The position numbers and the translations under genes were made by a program. The notes under the pieces were generated by a model. That model was not told the DNA's origin, ran no database searches, and saw nothing but the letters and a program-made list of their open reading frames with translations. Source: Dryas octopetala (Eukaryota; Streptophyta; Magnoliopsida; Rosales; Rosaceae). From it: 64,000 nucleotides of DNA. Positions 53,580-64,000 of the stretch are shown here, piece after piece; the stretch's first letter is position 1, and the number at the start of each line of letters is the position of its first letter. The stretch lies in NCBI GenBank assembly GCA_963921425.1, contig OY992832.1, forward strand, positions 23,534,835-23,598,834, read 5' to 3'.

Positions 53580-55019
53580 AATTAATTTGAGTTTTCGTAG
53601 AAATTGGTCTTACATTATTTGTCATTGCATTGTCCATGATCAAGTTTAGAACATCTTGTCTAGAGATTGCACTGATTCCACCTTCTCCTTTTTGCCATAG
53701 TAAGGTGCTGCATAAACAGTATATTATAGTCAGTGTGTGTCAGTAGCTTAAGCTATTGTTACTGTCTGGCAGTGGCAATTAGGTGTTTTAAAATTCAACA
53801 TAAAAAGGGAATAGTACCTGTGTGGGGCATTTGTCCAAAATTCAATTAGGAGTTGTTGAACTCTTTCATTCAATAATTTGAAGACCGGATACTTTGACCA
53901 CTTTATGTTTTCCAGATTTGGTCTTTTTGTAGCTTGAAGTCTGTATCACCTTCCTGGGTCAGGTCATCATCTTCTTGGGTCAGGTCCAGGTCCAAATCAA
54001 AGTTTGGTTGTTCACTTTTTCCTTTGCCTTTTTCAACTCTTGTCTTTATCTTTCTTGTTTTGGGTGGCAATTCTGGTACGACTTTTCTTGCAGCTTTCTT
54101 CTTCTTCCTTGGTTCAAAGTTGTATTCATATATATCATCAACCTTTTTAACTCTGTCTTCTCTCTCCTTTAACCTTCCCATCATTGAGTATTGTAAAATT
54201 GCAAGGCAGGGAGAAGACTGTTCAGGTTGATTGGGAGTTAATTCAACTGAGGCAGCATTCTCAAAGGCAAAAGATGGTGAAGGCTCATCTTGATGCTTAG
54301 AAGAGTCTTCAGCTGTATGCCCTTGTTGAGGAGTCCTTGCAGCTTGAGGCTCATGTTGATGCTCAAAAGAATCTTCAGCTGGATGCTCTCCTTCCATTTG
54401 CTCGTCTCTTTTAGGTGAGACAAGTGGGCTTAACCTTTGTGCAAGGCACTCAATGTTCCCACTGTTATCCAACTTCTCAATCATCTTTTTCTGTCTTGAA
54501 ATTGTTTCTTTCAGCTTCTCAATCTCTTCAAAGAGTGATTTTGTTTTGGCCTCTTGGACTTGTTGTTCATCTATATCACTTCTTCTCTTTTCTTTCTCTT
54601 CATTGAGTAATTGCTTAACTTTGTTGTTCATCATTTTCAATTTCTTATTTTCTTGGCTTAGTTCATAATTGTCACTCTTGAGTTTCCCAATTTCGTCCTT
54701 TGCAGTGAGAACCATTTGCCAATAACTAGCATTTTTCTCATCAAGAATGGCATTGTAAGTGTTGAGTTGTTTAATCAATTTTTTGCCTCTGACTTCATCT
54801 TCATCTTCATTGTGATCTTCATCTTCATCTTCATTTGTCACTAATGTTTTTAATTCTTTTATGACTTCTTCATAGATGTTACGGAATTCTTCCATGTCCT
54901 TCTTATCCCCTCTACTGATTTGCTCACTTTCAAAGCGGTCTAACTGCATGCATAAAAAAAAATATTAGTGTTTGTCATATTGTTACTTTGATAAAGTGGC
55001 ATTTTATTACAAAAGGAAA

Positions 55020-55400
55020 TGTGAAATTTCAATTGTTACTACCTGGAAGTAATAATTAAGATCCCATATATTTAACAGTAGGAAATAGGCACACTAATAT
55101 GTGAAATTCCAGTTGTTACTACCTGGAAGTAACAATTAGAATCCCACATATTTGACAGTAGGAAATAGGCACACCAATATGAGAAATTCCAGTTGTTAGT
55201 ACTTGGAAGTAACAATTAGAATCCCACAACAGTAGGAAATAGGCACACCAATATGAGAAATTCCAATTGTTACTACCTGGAAGTAACAATTAGAATCCCA
55301 CATATTTGATAGTAAGAAATAGGCACACCAATATGAGAAATTCCAGTTATTACTACCTGGAAATAACAATTAGAATCCCACATTTTTGCTACTGTTTGGT
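55020..55400. repeat. Minisatellite in a Ulp1-gene intron
   Basis: About five units of 70-85 bp with ATGAGAAATTCCAGTTGTTA, CTACCTGGAAGTAACAATTA, GAATCCCACATATTTGACAG and TAGGAAATAGGCACACCAAT. Each unit contains an inverted pair (TTGTTACT ... AGTAACAA). Confidence 0.92.
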
Positions 55401-56904
55401 TGCTCATAAAAGACACAAAATAAAAAGAAGTATGGCATATACATAACAATTAAGAAATATGCATAGACAGTGGCAATTTCTGGTTTTCTGGTGTTTGTTA
55501 TTGTCTAATAGTGGCAACTTATACAACAAACATGCACAATAAATATGCAGTGGCGTTTGTTATTATTTTTGAATTCTTACCCAAGCTTCGAGTGACGGTT
55601 CTACTTCCATTTCTTCCTCTTTGTTTTTTTTATCTAACCAATCTTGGAGTGTCGGTTGTGGATCTTTATCTTCTTCTGTTTCTTCTGTGTCTCCTAGCAT
55701 GCATGTTTCCTCATTAGGTCGTTTCTCCCCTCTTTCTTCATCATCAAACATGTTCTTCACAATTTAAAGTGAAGATTGTTAGTATTTTGGTTTTGAAAAT
55801 AGTTACTGGTATAAAGTAACTATATTTTGTTTTGTTTTTTTACCTCAAAGTCTTCAAGTCTGTAATGTTTCAACTTGAGATTGAGATCATCCAGATCCTA
55901 TTTGACTATGCCAGGAGTTTCCTCCTTTCTACCCTTGATTGGATTAATGATGTTTGTCTTTTTGCATATCAAATACTGTAATTCATCAAAGAGAAAAATC
56001 GTACAAAAATGGTTAAAAGTTGTCATAAACAATAAACATAGTGTCTAAAATAATACACTTATATTTAATGAATTCAGTTTAGTGCTTACCAGTATGGCAA
56101 CAACACAACCAACCATTGATTTACTGTCTTTGCACAATGATTTGTGCAAGTAATCATGCACTCCATTTGCCCATGCTTTATGTACCATTCCATCCAAGTC
56201 TTCAACATGCTTGACCAAGTCCCAAGCAAGGTGGTATCTAGAGTTTGGGAATAGGAAAGAAGCCAACAGGTACAAAATTATCATACGTACAACATTGTCA
56301 CTGTTGTCTTTCAGTCTTCTCTTCCTTGAAGTTTTCTGATTCCCTGCTGGTGTCTGAGATTGTTTTCTTTTCTCTACTGCTTTATAGAGAGCATTTTGCA
56401 CTGAGGTTCTATTTATCCTTTGTTCATCATCCTTAAAGTGATCTGTAATGAACTTGGATTTCTTGAAACATTTTTTTGTCAAGAGAACTTCATTTCCCAA
56501 TTTTGGCAGCCCAAATAAATCAGCAATGTCACTTGTTGTAAATTCTATTTCCTTCTTACCAAAATAGAACTTCTCTATTTCCTTGTTATAGCTTGGATGA
56601 AGAATCCAACACCGTCATCTGATTTCACAGGGTTGTTTCCCATCATTTCATTGCGAAATGCATTTATAAGTGGCCAAAAAGGTGTTTTATGTAGCTTCTC
56701 GTATGCCTTGGCAATCAGGTCATCTTTAATTTTGTCCATAGTACTTTGGAATGCAATGTTGCACCTATACTGAATTTTTCCGGACTGTTTTGGTATAATC
56801 CTTTTTTTTTTTTTTTTTGCAATTGTTATTGCCTTTTTTGTGGCCATTTTCTTTGAATCATGCACTATGGTTGCAAAAAAGCAGATAGTTACTACCAAAT
56901 GTGA

Positions 56905-57260
56905 GATTCTAATTGTTACTACCAGCCAGTAACAATTAAACTCCCACGTATTTGTCATTGGAAAATCTGCATAGGCAGTGACAATATCTAATTTGTGAGA
57001 TTCTAATTGTTACTACCAGCCAGTAACAATTAGAATCCCACATATTTGGCTACCTCTAACAAGCCCACTTCCTCCACTTTTCAGTCCTAAGAATCCTCAC
57101 TCTTTTCCCTCAATAACAATTCAAATGCAACACTGTTTTTAAGTCTAACCCAATGCCCCAGTCTCCAATTCAAAGAAAATGTGCAATACATAGGCAGTGG
57201 ACATATCTAATTTGTGAGATTCTAATTGTTACTACCAGCCAGTAACAATTAGAATCTCAT
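56905..57260. repeat. Hairpin repeats upstream of the Ulp1 gene
   Basis: AATTGTTACTACCAGCCAGT followed by AACAATT occurs three times (about 56917, 57006, 57226), each a perfect 10-bp stem with a 7-bp loop. The surrounding TTTGTGAGATTC and CATAGGCAGTG segments are repeated too. Confidence 0.92.
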
Positions 57261-57404
57261 TGATTGATATTAATCTATATCAATTAGACGACTACCATAT
57301 GCATATAGATCAATTAGAATCTCACGTATTTGACATTGGGGAATATTACATAAACATAGGCAATTTAACCAGACAATGGCATATATTACCAAGCAACCCA
57401 ATAG

Positions 57405-57845
57405 TACCTGGTAGTCAGTGGCTTCTTCTTCTTCTTCAATGTTTTATTGAGGTAGAAATTTGTTGTTGCTTCTTCTTCTTCTTGGACAATGGTGGTCAGT
57501 AGTTATTAGGGTTTCTTTTCTCTCTGCTCGAATCTCTTTTCGAGAATGGGTCTGGAAAACCATTAAAAAGCAACCGTTTAATAAATATCGAAATGGGTTT
57601 ATGGCTATTAGTAGATATTGACAATACTGTCTTTCATTGAAATTGGTCTAGGTTTTTCGATGAAAATTGTTTTTGGTACTCGGTTCAATATATAATGTTT
57701 TGTAGAAGAAATTGTACCTGGAAGTCAGTAGCTATTGAGGTAGAAATTGGGTGTCGCTTCTTCTTCTTTCTCGACAATGGTGGTCAGTAGCTACTAGGTT
57801 TTGTTTCTCTTTGCTTGAATCTCTCGTTCAGAATAGGTCTGTGGT
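57405..57845. repeat. Diverged duplication near the MULE right end
   Basis: The segment TGAGGTAGAAATT...CTTCTTCTT...GACAATGGTGGTCAGTAG...TCTCTTTGCTTGAATCTC occurs at about 57447-57540 and 57737-57825, likely a duplicated leader or promoter of the Ulp1 gene. Confidence 0.75.
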
Positions 57846-58167
57846 TTTTTTTTCTTCAAGGCAATCAAAGACGGTTTTTGTTCTTAGTGTTTTTGATTCC
57901 AGAAGGCTCTTTGATTCGTTATTTTTTTATAATCATCTGCTAATAGGGTTTAAAGAGGTTTTAAGAGGTTAATTGCAGTTATGGCAATTAACGGATAGTT
58001 AAAGGAACCGGTGGCAGGGCCCGTAAATTTGCTGCTTTTTAATGGTTTTTGTTGCGACTCTTCTGGGCCATTTTAAAAGTGGGCCGCGTTAGTACCGCAT
58101 TTTTGCAACTGGGCCTCACAATCACTGTTATTTTATAATTGGGCTTTAAAAAAAACCCTTAGAAATT

Positions 58168-58990
58168 TATATCCAAGTAAACAATTTTGGTCCCACATCA
58201 ACCTGGGCCTTCATAATTTACATGCTCTTGTAGGATGTCTTTATCTAAAGGGATAAGTGCATTTTGCTCCTCAACTATTGCACTTTTATTAGTTTGCTCC
58301 TCAACTATTGCACTTTTATTAGTTTGCTCCGTTAATTTACTCTATAAATTGATACAAGTGATGGGTACATGACTACTATTTTTTCCTCAATAAGGACTTA
58401 CTTTTTGTGATAAGAATTTGACTGTGTGTACAAGCTCAAAGTAGTTCTAAGCTCAAAACAAATATGAAAAGATTTATGTCACACAAATATGAAAAAATTG
58501 ACAGTGTGTACAGTTATCTATAGTTTTTTTCTTTGTAGTTCACACAAATATGAAAAGATTTCTGTCACAAGCTCAAAGTAGTTCTAAGTCACAAGCTCAA
58601 AGTAGTCTAAGCTCAAAACATTATTATATGTTACCATAATAATATATTAAAATTTAAATTCTTAAATTTTCCTTATTGAAATCCTCATATTTCATTTTTT
58701 TTTTTATCCAAACAATAGGATTTGAAATACATGAATTTGAAAATGCAAATCCTCAATCCAAACGGGCCCTAATTATAAAGCTCTATATGAATTCACAAAA
58801 TTCTTATGAATATATTTTGAGTGTAGTGTTATTCAAAGAATGTATTATACCATTTATACAAATTATATGAGGATTTAATATATATATACACAACTTAACA
58901 ATTTTATACAATTTTTTTAATAATGGAAAAAGTTAAAATAAAAAAACTTTTAGACACTATTGAAATTAGTTGGTGAGATATTAGTAAAAA
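58168..58990. other. Right flank of the MULE, with a truncated MITE
   Basis: 58168-58230 continues the pre-insertion sequence seen again at 60866-60925. From about 58245 to 58440 lies a truncated relative of the MITE at 62458-62870, with an internal 32-bp duplication (CTCCTCAACTATTGCACTTT). Around 58738-58775 AATCCAAACGGGCCCTAA looks like the right end of a Tourist-type MITE. No gene seen. Confidence 0.55.
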
Positions 58991-59285
58991 TTAAACATTT
59001 ATATTCGGACTCCGCATATATAGAATGTTGTCTCCGCCCCCTGAGTGGGGATGTCCACAACAATGAAGATTTTTTTGTGCTCTACAGATGGCTGCATTAG
59101 TTTCTTGATCAAAATGTAAATTGTTCCCCCTGACAGCATTCAACAAAGGCAGCAAATTAGGCTCATTAAAGGGAAAGCGACGCTCCACGCCATCATCAGT
59201 CCCAATATCACATTAAATTGTGTGAAAGTCTTAAGAGGGTGGTTAAGCGTAATTGCCATGTTTAAGACTTCGGCGCGGCCAGCTC
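58991..59285 (-). pseudogene. Broken coding stretch of unrecognised family
   Basis: The minus strand reads RAEVLNMAITLNHPLKTFTQ, then one base shifted, DIGTDDGVERRFPFNEPNLL, then PLLNAVRGNNLHFDQETNAA and ICRAQKNLHCCGHPHSGGGD. The composition is clearly protein-like and more GC-rich than its surroundings. I cannot name the family. The frame shift near 59213 suggests a pseudogene or a transposon remnant. Confidence 0.4.
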
Positions 59286-59554
59286 CTATGCAACATGTTT
59301 GTGTGATTATGAGAAATAAAGATTTATAATGTTAGCTAAATCTATAGTTGGATATGATGATAAAAGAGATTCAATATTTTCAACAGGATATTTTGAAGAA
59401 AAACAAAAGGATGAGAATTAACCTCATCTAGAGTCTAAATAGGATAGATTTGTAGCCCTAGACCTTAAGGCAGTCCTTGCATCATGTCACACCGGCTGAC
59501 AAATAGATAGATAAGAAGGTGAAAATGGTTAATTTAATGAAAATTTACAACATA

Positions 59555-59860
59555 AATAATAGCAAAGATAAATAGATAAGAAGACAATAATGGCTAATCT
59601 AAATAAATTATTGATAAAAACACCAATTCAATTATAGGATAAATAATGAGCCAGACATATATTTGGAAATAAGATAAATAGGTAAGAAGGCGATAATGGT
59701 TAATCTAAAGAAATTACTAATAAAAACACCAATTCGATTGCAAGATAAATATGAGCCGAACATATATATATTTGAAAATAAGATAAATAGGTAAGAAGGT
59801 GATAATGCTTAATTTAAAGAAATTACTATAAAAACACCAATAATTACAAAATCAAGCTCA
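59555..59860. repeat. Three tandem units of about 105 bp
   Basis: Each begins AGATAAATAGRTAAGAAG and contains ATAATGGYTAATCTAAA, TAAAAACACCAATTC and GATAAATAATGAGCC followed by ACATATATTTG. The third unit is shortened at its end. Confidence 0.88.
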
Positions 59861-61729
59861 ACATCCAAGAAATTGTTCAATCTACAATAAGTTCAACCTT
59901 ACGCTCAGAACAGAAAGAATCTATTACATTATACTAGCTACATGAACAAGAAATTAGTCAGAATTGGTCATAAACGTTTAAGATCAAACCAATTATCTCT
60001 CATCAAAACACAAGGTACGAATTTAGAAACTCACTGATTACACTATACTAGCTAATTATATGCAAAATTAAGCTCAAATTCAAAGAGTTATGAGATCTAC
60101 AAGAAGCTCAGGCGCCAGAATTAGGACAGATTTTCAAATAAGATTGAATGCAATACCAGAGCTACGAATTGTTGCTAGTGAACACAAAGTATGAATTGAG
60201 AAACTACTACGCTACACTAGCTAATTACAAGAAAAATTAAGCTCAAATTCAAACATCTAGAACAATCAATGAAATTGATTATATATACTTGCTAATTACA
60301 TGCAGATTTTTAAGAATTAAGCAAAACTAGAAGAGGAACTCACAAATGTTCAAATCAGATTGAATGCAGGAGCTAGAGCTACGATCTGTGAGAGAGCTTG
60401 TTGTTAGTGAAGAACTTATAAACAGATTTGTAAATTTAAACTTCATTCAAATTTAATCGAAGTTGAACACAATGGGTCAGACTACTAAGAAATATGATTT
60501 ACTTGGGCTCGAGCGCAATGGGCCACAAATATATGGCCCACATAAAAAGGGCCACACAAATAAGAAAGAAAAATTTACAGTTTCACCCCTATTTGCAAAA
60601 AAAAAAAAAAAAATCAGCCTCTCTCTCCCCACTCTCTTTAGAACTTGTTAAAGTGGAGATCCAAAGTTTTAATTCTACTTGTTGCAAGACATAGTAGTTA
60701 TCTTTTGGTCTTTCAGTAAGAGTTAAAGCCTATTCTGTTTATGTACCTTTATTTTGTGATTCAATGATTGATGGATGTTAGTACTTAGTACCAAGGTCAT
60801 TTATTGTCAATGCGGTCAAAGTGGAAAAACTCAATTTTTTTTTTGTTCTTTTTCGTTTTTGTTTTTAGAAATTTATGTCCAGGTAAACAATTTTTGTCCT
60901 ACAAGTTGCAGACCTTCATAATTTACCTCTGTTATGGCTAAAAATGCTTCCTGCCACGTGTTAGGCTAGGATTCATTCAGCTTATAACATATGCAAATTT
61001 GGACGCGAGTGTACTAAAAAACGAAGGGCGTGCCACCAAGTAATGTTGTACTTGGAACAAATTCAATATAGATCTCAAAGTGTTATAAGATCAAATTATG
61101 TAACTAAATGATAAATAAAAATAAAGAAAGGTAATGAAAATTGACTTCTAATTAAATGATTGCCTTGGATTCTTTTCACTGCTTAGGCATTCCAGGACTT
61201 TAAAGTCCTATTAGTACTTGGTGAGTGTTCGTTGGCGTTTTGATGCTTGCTCAAGAAATGTCCATAGTGTGTGCAATAAAGTAAATGATCAGTCAAACCC
61301 AAATGAACAAAAAATTAAGAAAATAGATCCAAAGGAAACTGGAGAGACTCTAGATCTAGCTGATCAAACAGTTGTGAATTCCTTCATAGATCTAGCCAAA
61401 GTTGAGTGATTAATCCTTAAATAAACCAAAACCGAAGTAAAGAGATACAATAAATGTAAATGATTCGGTTTCAATCTCCACTTTAATTGATGTTCAAATC
61501 TCATGAGAGATAAACATTCAATGAGGAAAATTAATGCTAAACTGAGAAGTAAATGCTTTTACAATTAAATGCATAAAACTAGATCGGATATCACAATTCT
61601 TAATAACCAAAAATTAAATGAGCAGACAAAATGAAGTAATGGGTCAGGCCATTATCAGGAATATGCAAATTGTAGAGAGTTTTTGTGTGTGAGCTGGTGT
61701 GTCTTTCCCTTTAACAATAGCTTGGTATT
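59861..61729. other. Intergenic stretch without recognised genes
   Basis: Between 59880 and 60400 AATTAAGCTCAAATTCAAA and CTACACTAGCTAATTAC-like phrases recur irregularly, an old degenerate repeat. 60838-60925 is a paralogue of the sequence into which the MITE and MULE at 48.3-58.2 kb inserted. Short open frames are not convincing. Confidence 0.5.
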
Positions 61730-62582
61730 TATACCCAAATCAAGGCCCTAAAACCCTAGGCAATATGTCCTTTAATGATCCCCATGTGTAGGGTACTAAC
61801 CAAACCCGGGATTTGTACTTATCTTTCCATGACAGTTGCCATTCAGCACTTGTCAGTTTTCCAAGACACGTGTCCTGGTATGATTAGCCCCTTCTATAAC
61901 CTTCTCGGCCTGGTATAGGACTCTTGCAGGATGTCTTTGTTTAAAGGGATAAGCGTCATTTTGCTTCACAACTATTGCACTTTTATCAATTTATTCCCCA
62001 CTTTGAAATTGGAAAATTAAGTTACTTAACTTTTTCTCTTTACTTCTTCTTTTTCTTTTTGGCTAGAACGTATACCTAAATCAAGGCCCTGAAACCCTAG
62101 GCAGTATGTCCTTTAATGATCCCCACGTGTAGGGTACTGAGCAAACCCGGGATTTGTACTTATCTTTCCATGACAGCTGTCATTCAGCACTTGTCAGTTT
62201 TCCAATACACATGTTCCCGTATGATTAGCCCCTTCTATAACCTTCTCGGCCTGGTATAGCCAAGATGAAATCCTTTCGCCAGGCATATCTTACTTGCCAA
62301 AGACTTTGGGCCTTGCAAATTTGGGCTATCTTATTCTTTTGGGCTCAATTTACTTTCTAAAAACCGTGCTACAAATAACCTGCTTTTGCAGGATGTCTTT
62401 TTTTTTTTTTTTTTTTTTTCCGGTGCTCAGGGGGCTCTTGCAGGATGTCTTTATTTAAAGAGATAAGCGTCATTTTGCTTCACAACTATTGCACTTTTAT
62501 CAATTTACTCCCCACTTTGAAATTGGAAAATTAAGTTACTTAACTTTTTCTCTTTACTTCTTCTTTTTCTTTTTGGCTAGAA
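61730..62582. repeat. Segmental duplication of about 340-515 bp
   Basis: 61730-61917 (ATACCCAAATCAAGGCCC to CTCGGCCTGGTATAG) recurs at 62071-62259. The next part (CTCTTGCAGGATGTCTTT to CTTTTTGGCTAGAAC, 61921-62070) recurs at 62435-62582. The copies have diverged by several percent. Confidence 0.85.
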
Positions 62583-62870
62583 CATACTTAACTTTTTCCA
62601 ATTTTGCCAACTGAGTAATTTCGCTAATTTACTCTGTAAATTGATACAAGTGATGGACACGTGACTACCATTTTTCTCTCAATAAGAACTCTTCACGATG
62701 GAGATTTGACTTTGTGTAAAGAAAACTTTAGATGGAAAGCAAGCAAATTCACAAAATTACCTCAATTGGCAAAATTGAAAGTTAGGTATTTTAATTTTTC
62801 ACATTGAAAATTCGAAAAGTAAACTGATACAAATGCAATAATCTGGAAAGTAAAATGACATTTATCTCTT
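62458..62870. mobile_element. MITE, relative of the one at 22148-22513
   Basis: AAGAGATAAGCGTCATTTTG at the left pairs with the reverse complement of the right end (AAGAGATAAATGTCATTTTA). Matching continues through ATTGCACTTTTATCAATTTA / ATTGCATTTGTATCAGTTTA. Ends are approximate and the target duplication is unclear. Confidence 0.72.
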
Positions 62871-63321
62871 TTTAAAAAGTGATGAGTTAGTAATTTCTTT
62901 CATACGTTATGTTCTTAGGTGCTTCACAATAACAACATTGTCTTTGGTTATTGATGTGCTTGATATATAATTGGGTATTCGGGTTTTTTGTATATCATAT
63001 TCATCATGTTCATCTTCTCCCTTTTTTTTTTTAATATATTTTTGTTAAATTTAAATTTTTGGTCGATATTTATCAATAATTTTGTCGACTTAAAAAGTAT
63101 TTTGATCCAAAAGGTGGCAACAGGGTCGTAATTATGTAGTTTTGAAAAATGAGGGTTAGATAATTAGAATGGGTGAAGTTCCCTTATCCAAATCCTTGTC
63201 AAAGCATTAAACGGTTGCCACACACATACATACTCCATCCACCCATGTGGGTAAGAAGCAAACTTGTTGAGAGCGGCAGCAGTGCCACGGTGAGAGTGAG
63301 ACAGACAAGGTTTCTGCACAA
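62871..63321. other. Upstream region of the gene at the right edge
   Basis: No coding sequence. It probably holds the promoter and 5' leader of the gene starting at 63322. I could not single out a TATA box. Confidence 0.45.
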
Positions 63322-63604
63322 ATGGAAGTAACAACTGCTCAGTCTCTTTCCCATGCCAAGCTTCCAAAGCCTTCAAGTTTCTTCACTGCTTCTCCGTCAC
63401 CTCATCCCTTCTTTCACTCCAAAGTCTCTTTTCTTGCTTCTAGTTCACTCCCTTTTCAGTGCTCCAAGAACATTCTAACACAGCTCCAAGGTCTCAGGAT
63501 CAGAACAAAACAGCTGAGAACCCTTGGCGTTATATATGCTTACAAGGCTGAAACTGAAAGTCCTCCAACTGATGTTTCAGAAAAATGGCTTCTGGAACCT
63601 GTGG
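63322..63604 (+). CDS. First exon of a plastid-targeted protein, possibly FHA-domain
   Basis: The exon starts at the first ATG after a leader and ends at GTGG|GTATGT, giving 94 codons plus one base. Residues 1 to about 60 (MEVTTAQSLSHAKLPKPSSF and on) are rich in S, P, K and R with almost no acidic residues, as in chloroplast transit peptides. The exon ends YKAETESPPTDVSEKWLLEP, an arrangement I associate with the plant SMAD/FHA-domain plastid protein group (At2g21530-like), where the FHA domain follows. That domain would lie beyond the window, so the family is a guess. The frame is clean and the host gene is probably active. Confidence 0.65.
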
Positions 63605-64000
63605 GTATGTGAGTTCTGTCTTTAACTCCCATTGTATATAAATTATAGGATTTGGAAACATACAACTTTTATTGAATGCGGGTATTTTGGAAAAATTGAT
63701 TTGGTAAAGCAGAATAGAAATTAGAAGCAAGCGTGTACCTTAAACTCTCAGTAGGAACTTTTAACTTTTTTATCTGGGTATTCTTTGGTCATCATAATTT
63801 AACTGTAGCTTGTTAGTGAAGAAGAAAAAAACTCTGGTTCATGAATAGCATCTATCTTTCTTCTATCTTGAACTTAGCTGACCTTTAGTTGCAATGCATG
63901 TAAACTGAAGGTTACTTAAGCAATTTAAGTAAACCAGCCAAATGAATCAGAAAAGTGGTGACTTCCTTCTGATCACATGCTTAGATATTTAAAACTGACA
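63605..64000 (+). other. Intron of the gene at the right edge
   Basis: T-rich sequence with stops in all frames after the GTATGT donor. No acceptor followed by an open frame is visible before the window ends. Confidence 0.55.

Larger units (their letters stand above)
52247..56847 (-). pseudogene. Ulp1-type (C48) cysteine protease gene of the MULE, inactivated
   Basis: Multi-exon gene. First exon near 56611-56847 (MATKKAITIAKKKKKR, then a frame shift after GVGFFIQA). Next 56045-56580 (SDIADLFGLPKLGNEVLLTK). Exon near 55850-55982, with a TAG at 55898-55900. Acidic exon 55563-55757. Long coiled-coil exon 53903-54949 (EELIKEL-like heptads around residues 80-165, then Q/E/P-rich and basic), with a frame shift near its 3' end. 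Small exons follow at 53.1-53.9 kb. The protease is in 52850-53040 (SDKIFIPMVTSEAFHHTLLV, with the catalytic-region histidine) and 52247-52436 (LDCGVFVMYYMDKG, catalytic cysteine). The expected aspartate appears as asparagine (WLHFNP). Ulp1 proteases process or remove SUMO; the role in MULEs is unknown. Confidence 0.83.
48689..58158. mobile_element. MULE (Mutator-like element) with transposase and Ulp1-type protease genes
   Basis: TTAGAAATT flanks both sides exactly (48680-48688 and 58159-58167), the 9-bp duplication expected. The terminal sequences (AAGTTAATGATTATAACACC and, reversed, GGGTTTTTTTTAAAGCCCAA) do not form a convincing inverted repeat, as known for non-TIR MULEs that carry Ulp1 genes (Kaonashi type). 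Transposase is on the plus strand (49349-51617), the Ulp1 gene on the minus strand (52247-56847), tail to tail. Both genes are broken. The flanks joined together resemble the empty site at 60838-60925. Confidence 0.87.

Overview
The window is nuclear DNA of a flowering plant. The evidence is GT-AG introns in plant gene families (class III peroxidase, B3, CNX1, HCT, DMC1), a methionine-tRNA primed Copia element, and CACTA, MULE, hAT and Tourist-type transposons in AT-rich sequence. Within the eudicots a woody, possibly rosaceous, genome is my guess; nothing I can see fixes the species.

Three host genes look functional. A four-exon class III peroxidase of the Peroxidase 48 type lies at 11665-14386 (+). 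A single-exon B3-like gene lies at 28559-29161 (-). The first exon of a plastid-targeted protein starts at 63322 (+) and runs off the right edge. Two further host genes are decayed: the 5' exons of DMC1 (5270-9481, -), with a hAT element inside their intron, and a CNX1 pseudogene (39385-43131, -).

The rest is mostly mobile DNA in layers. From left to right: a LINE RNase H remnant and a MITE (0.9-2.2 kb); a foldback element (3438-5214); a hAT with intact 8-bp target duplication (5694-9342); a SINE on each side of the peroxidase, in opposite orientation; a second foldback element related to the first (15202-16407), followed by a MITE and a long GA tract; a BED-type hAT (17602-26452) holding a CACTA element (17714-22686), which holds a MITE (22148-22513) and a captured piece of a hydroxycinnamoyltransferase gene; a Tourist-type MITE (26522-27195); a Copia retrotransposon (30715-38741) split by a 3.3-kb solo-LTR-like element (33403-36713); three more MITEs in and beside the CNX1 pseudogene; a tandem array of Ulp1-gene fragments (45288-48680); and a 9.5-kb MULE with transposase and Ulp1-type protease genes facing each other (48689-58158). 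The right end (58.2-63.3 kb) holds MITE fragments, short duplications and one unrecognised broken coding stretch.

Several insertions are dated relative to each other by exact target duplications and by unoccupied copies of the same site elsewhere in the window. The clearest are the MITE-then-MULE insertions at 48.7 kb (related empty site at 60.84 kb) and the MITE in the CNX1 intron (empty site at 42.1 kb). All transposase genes seen carry disabling changes, so none of these elements appears autonomous today. I found no tRNA, rRNA or CRISPR features. All identifications come from reading the sequence and remembering families; no searches were run.
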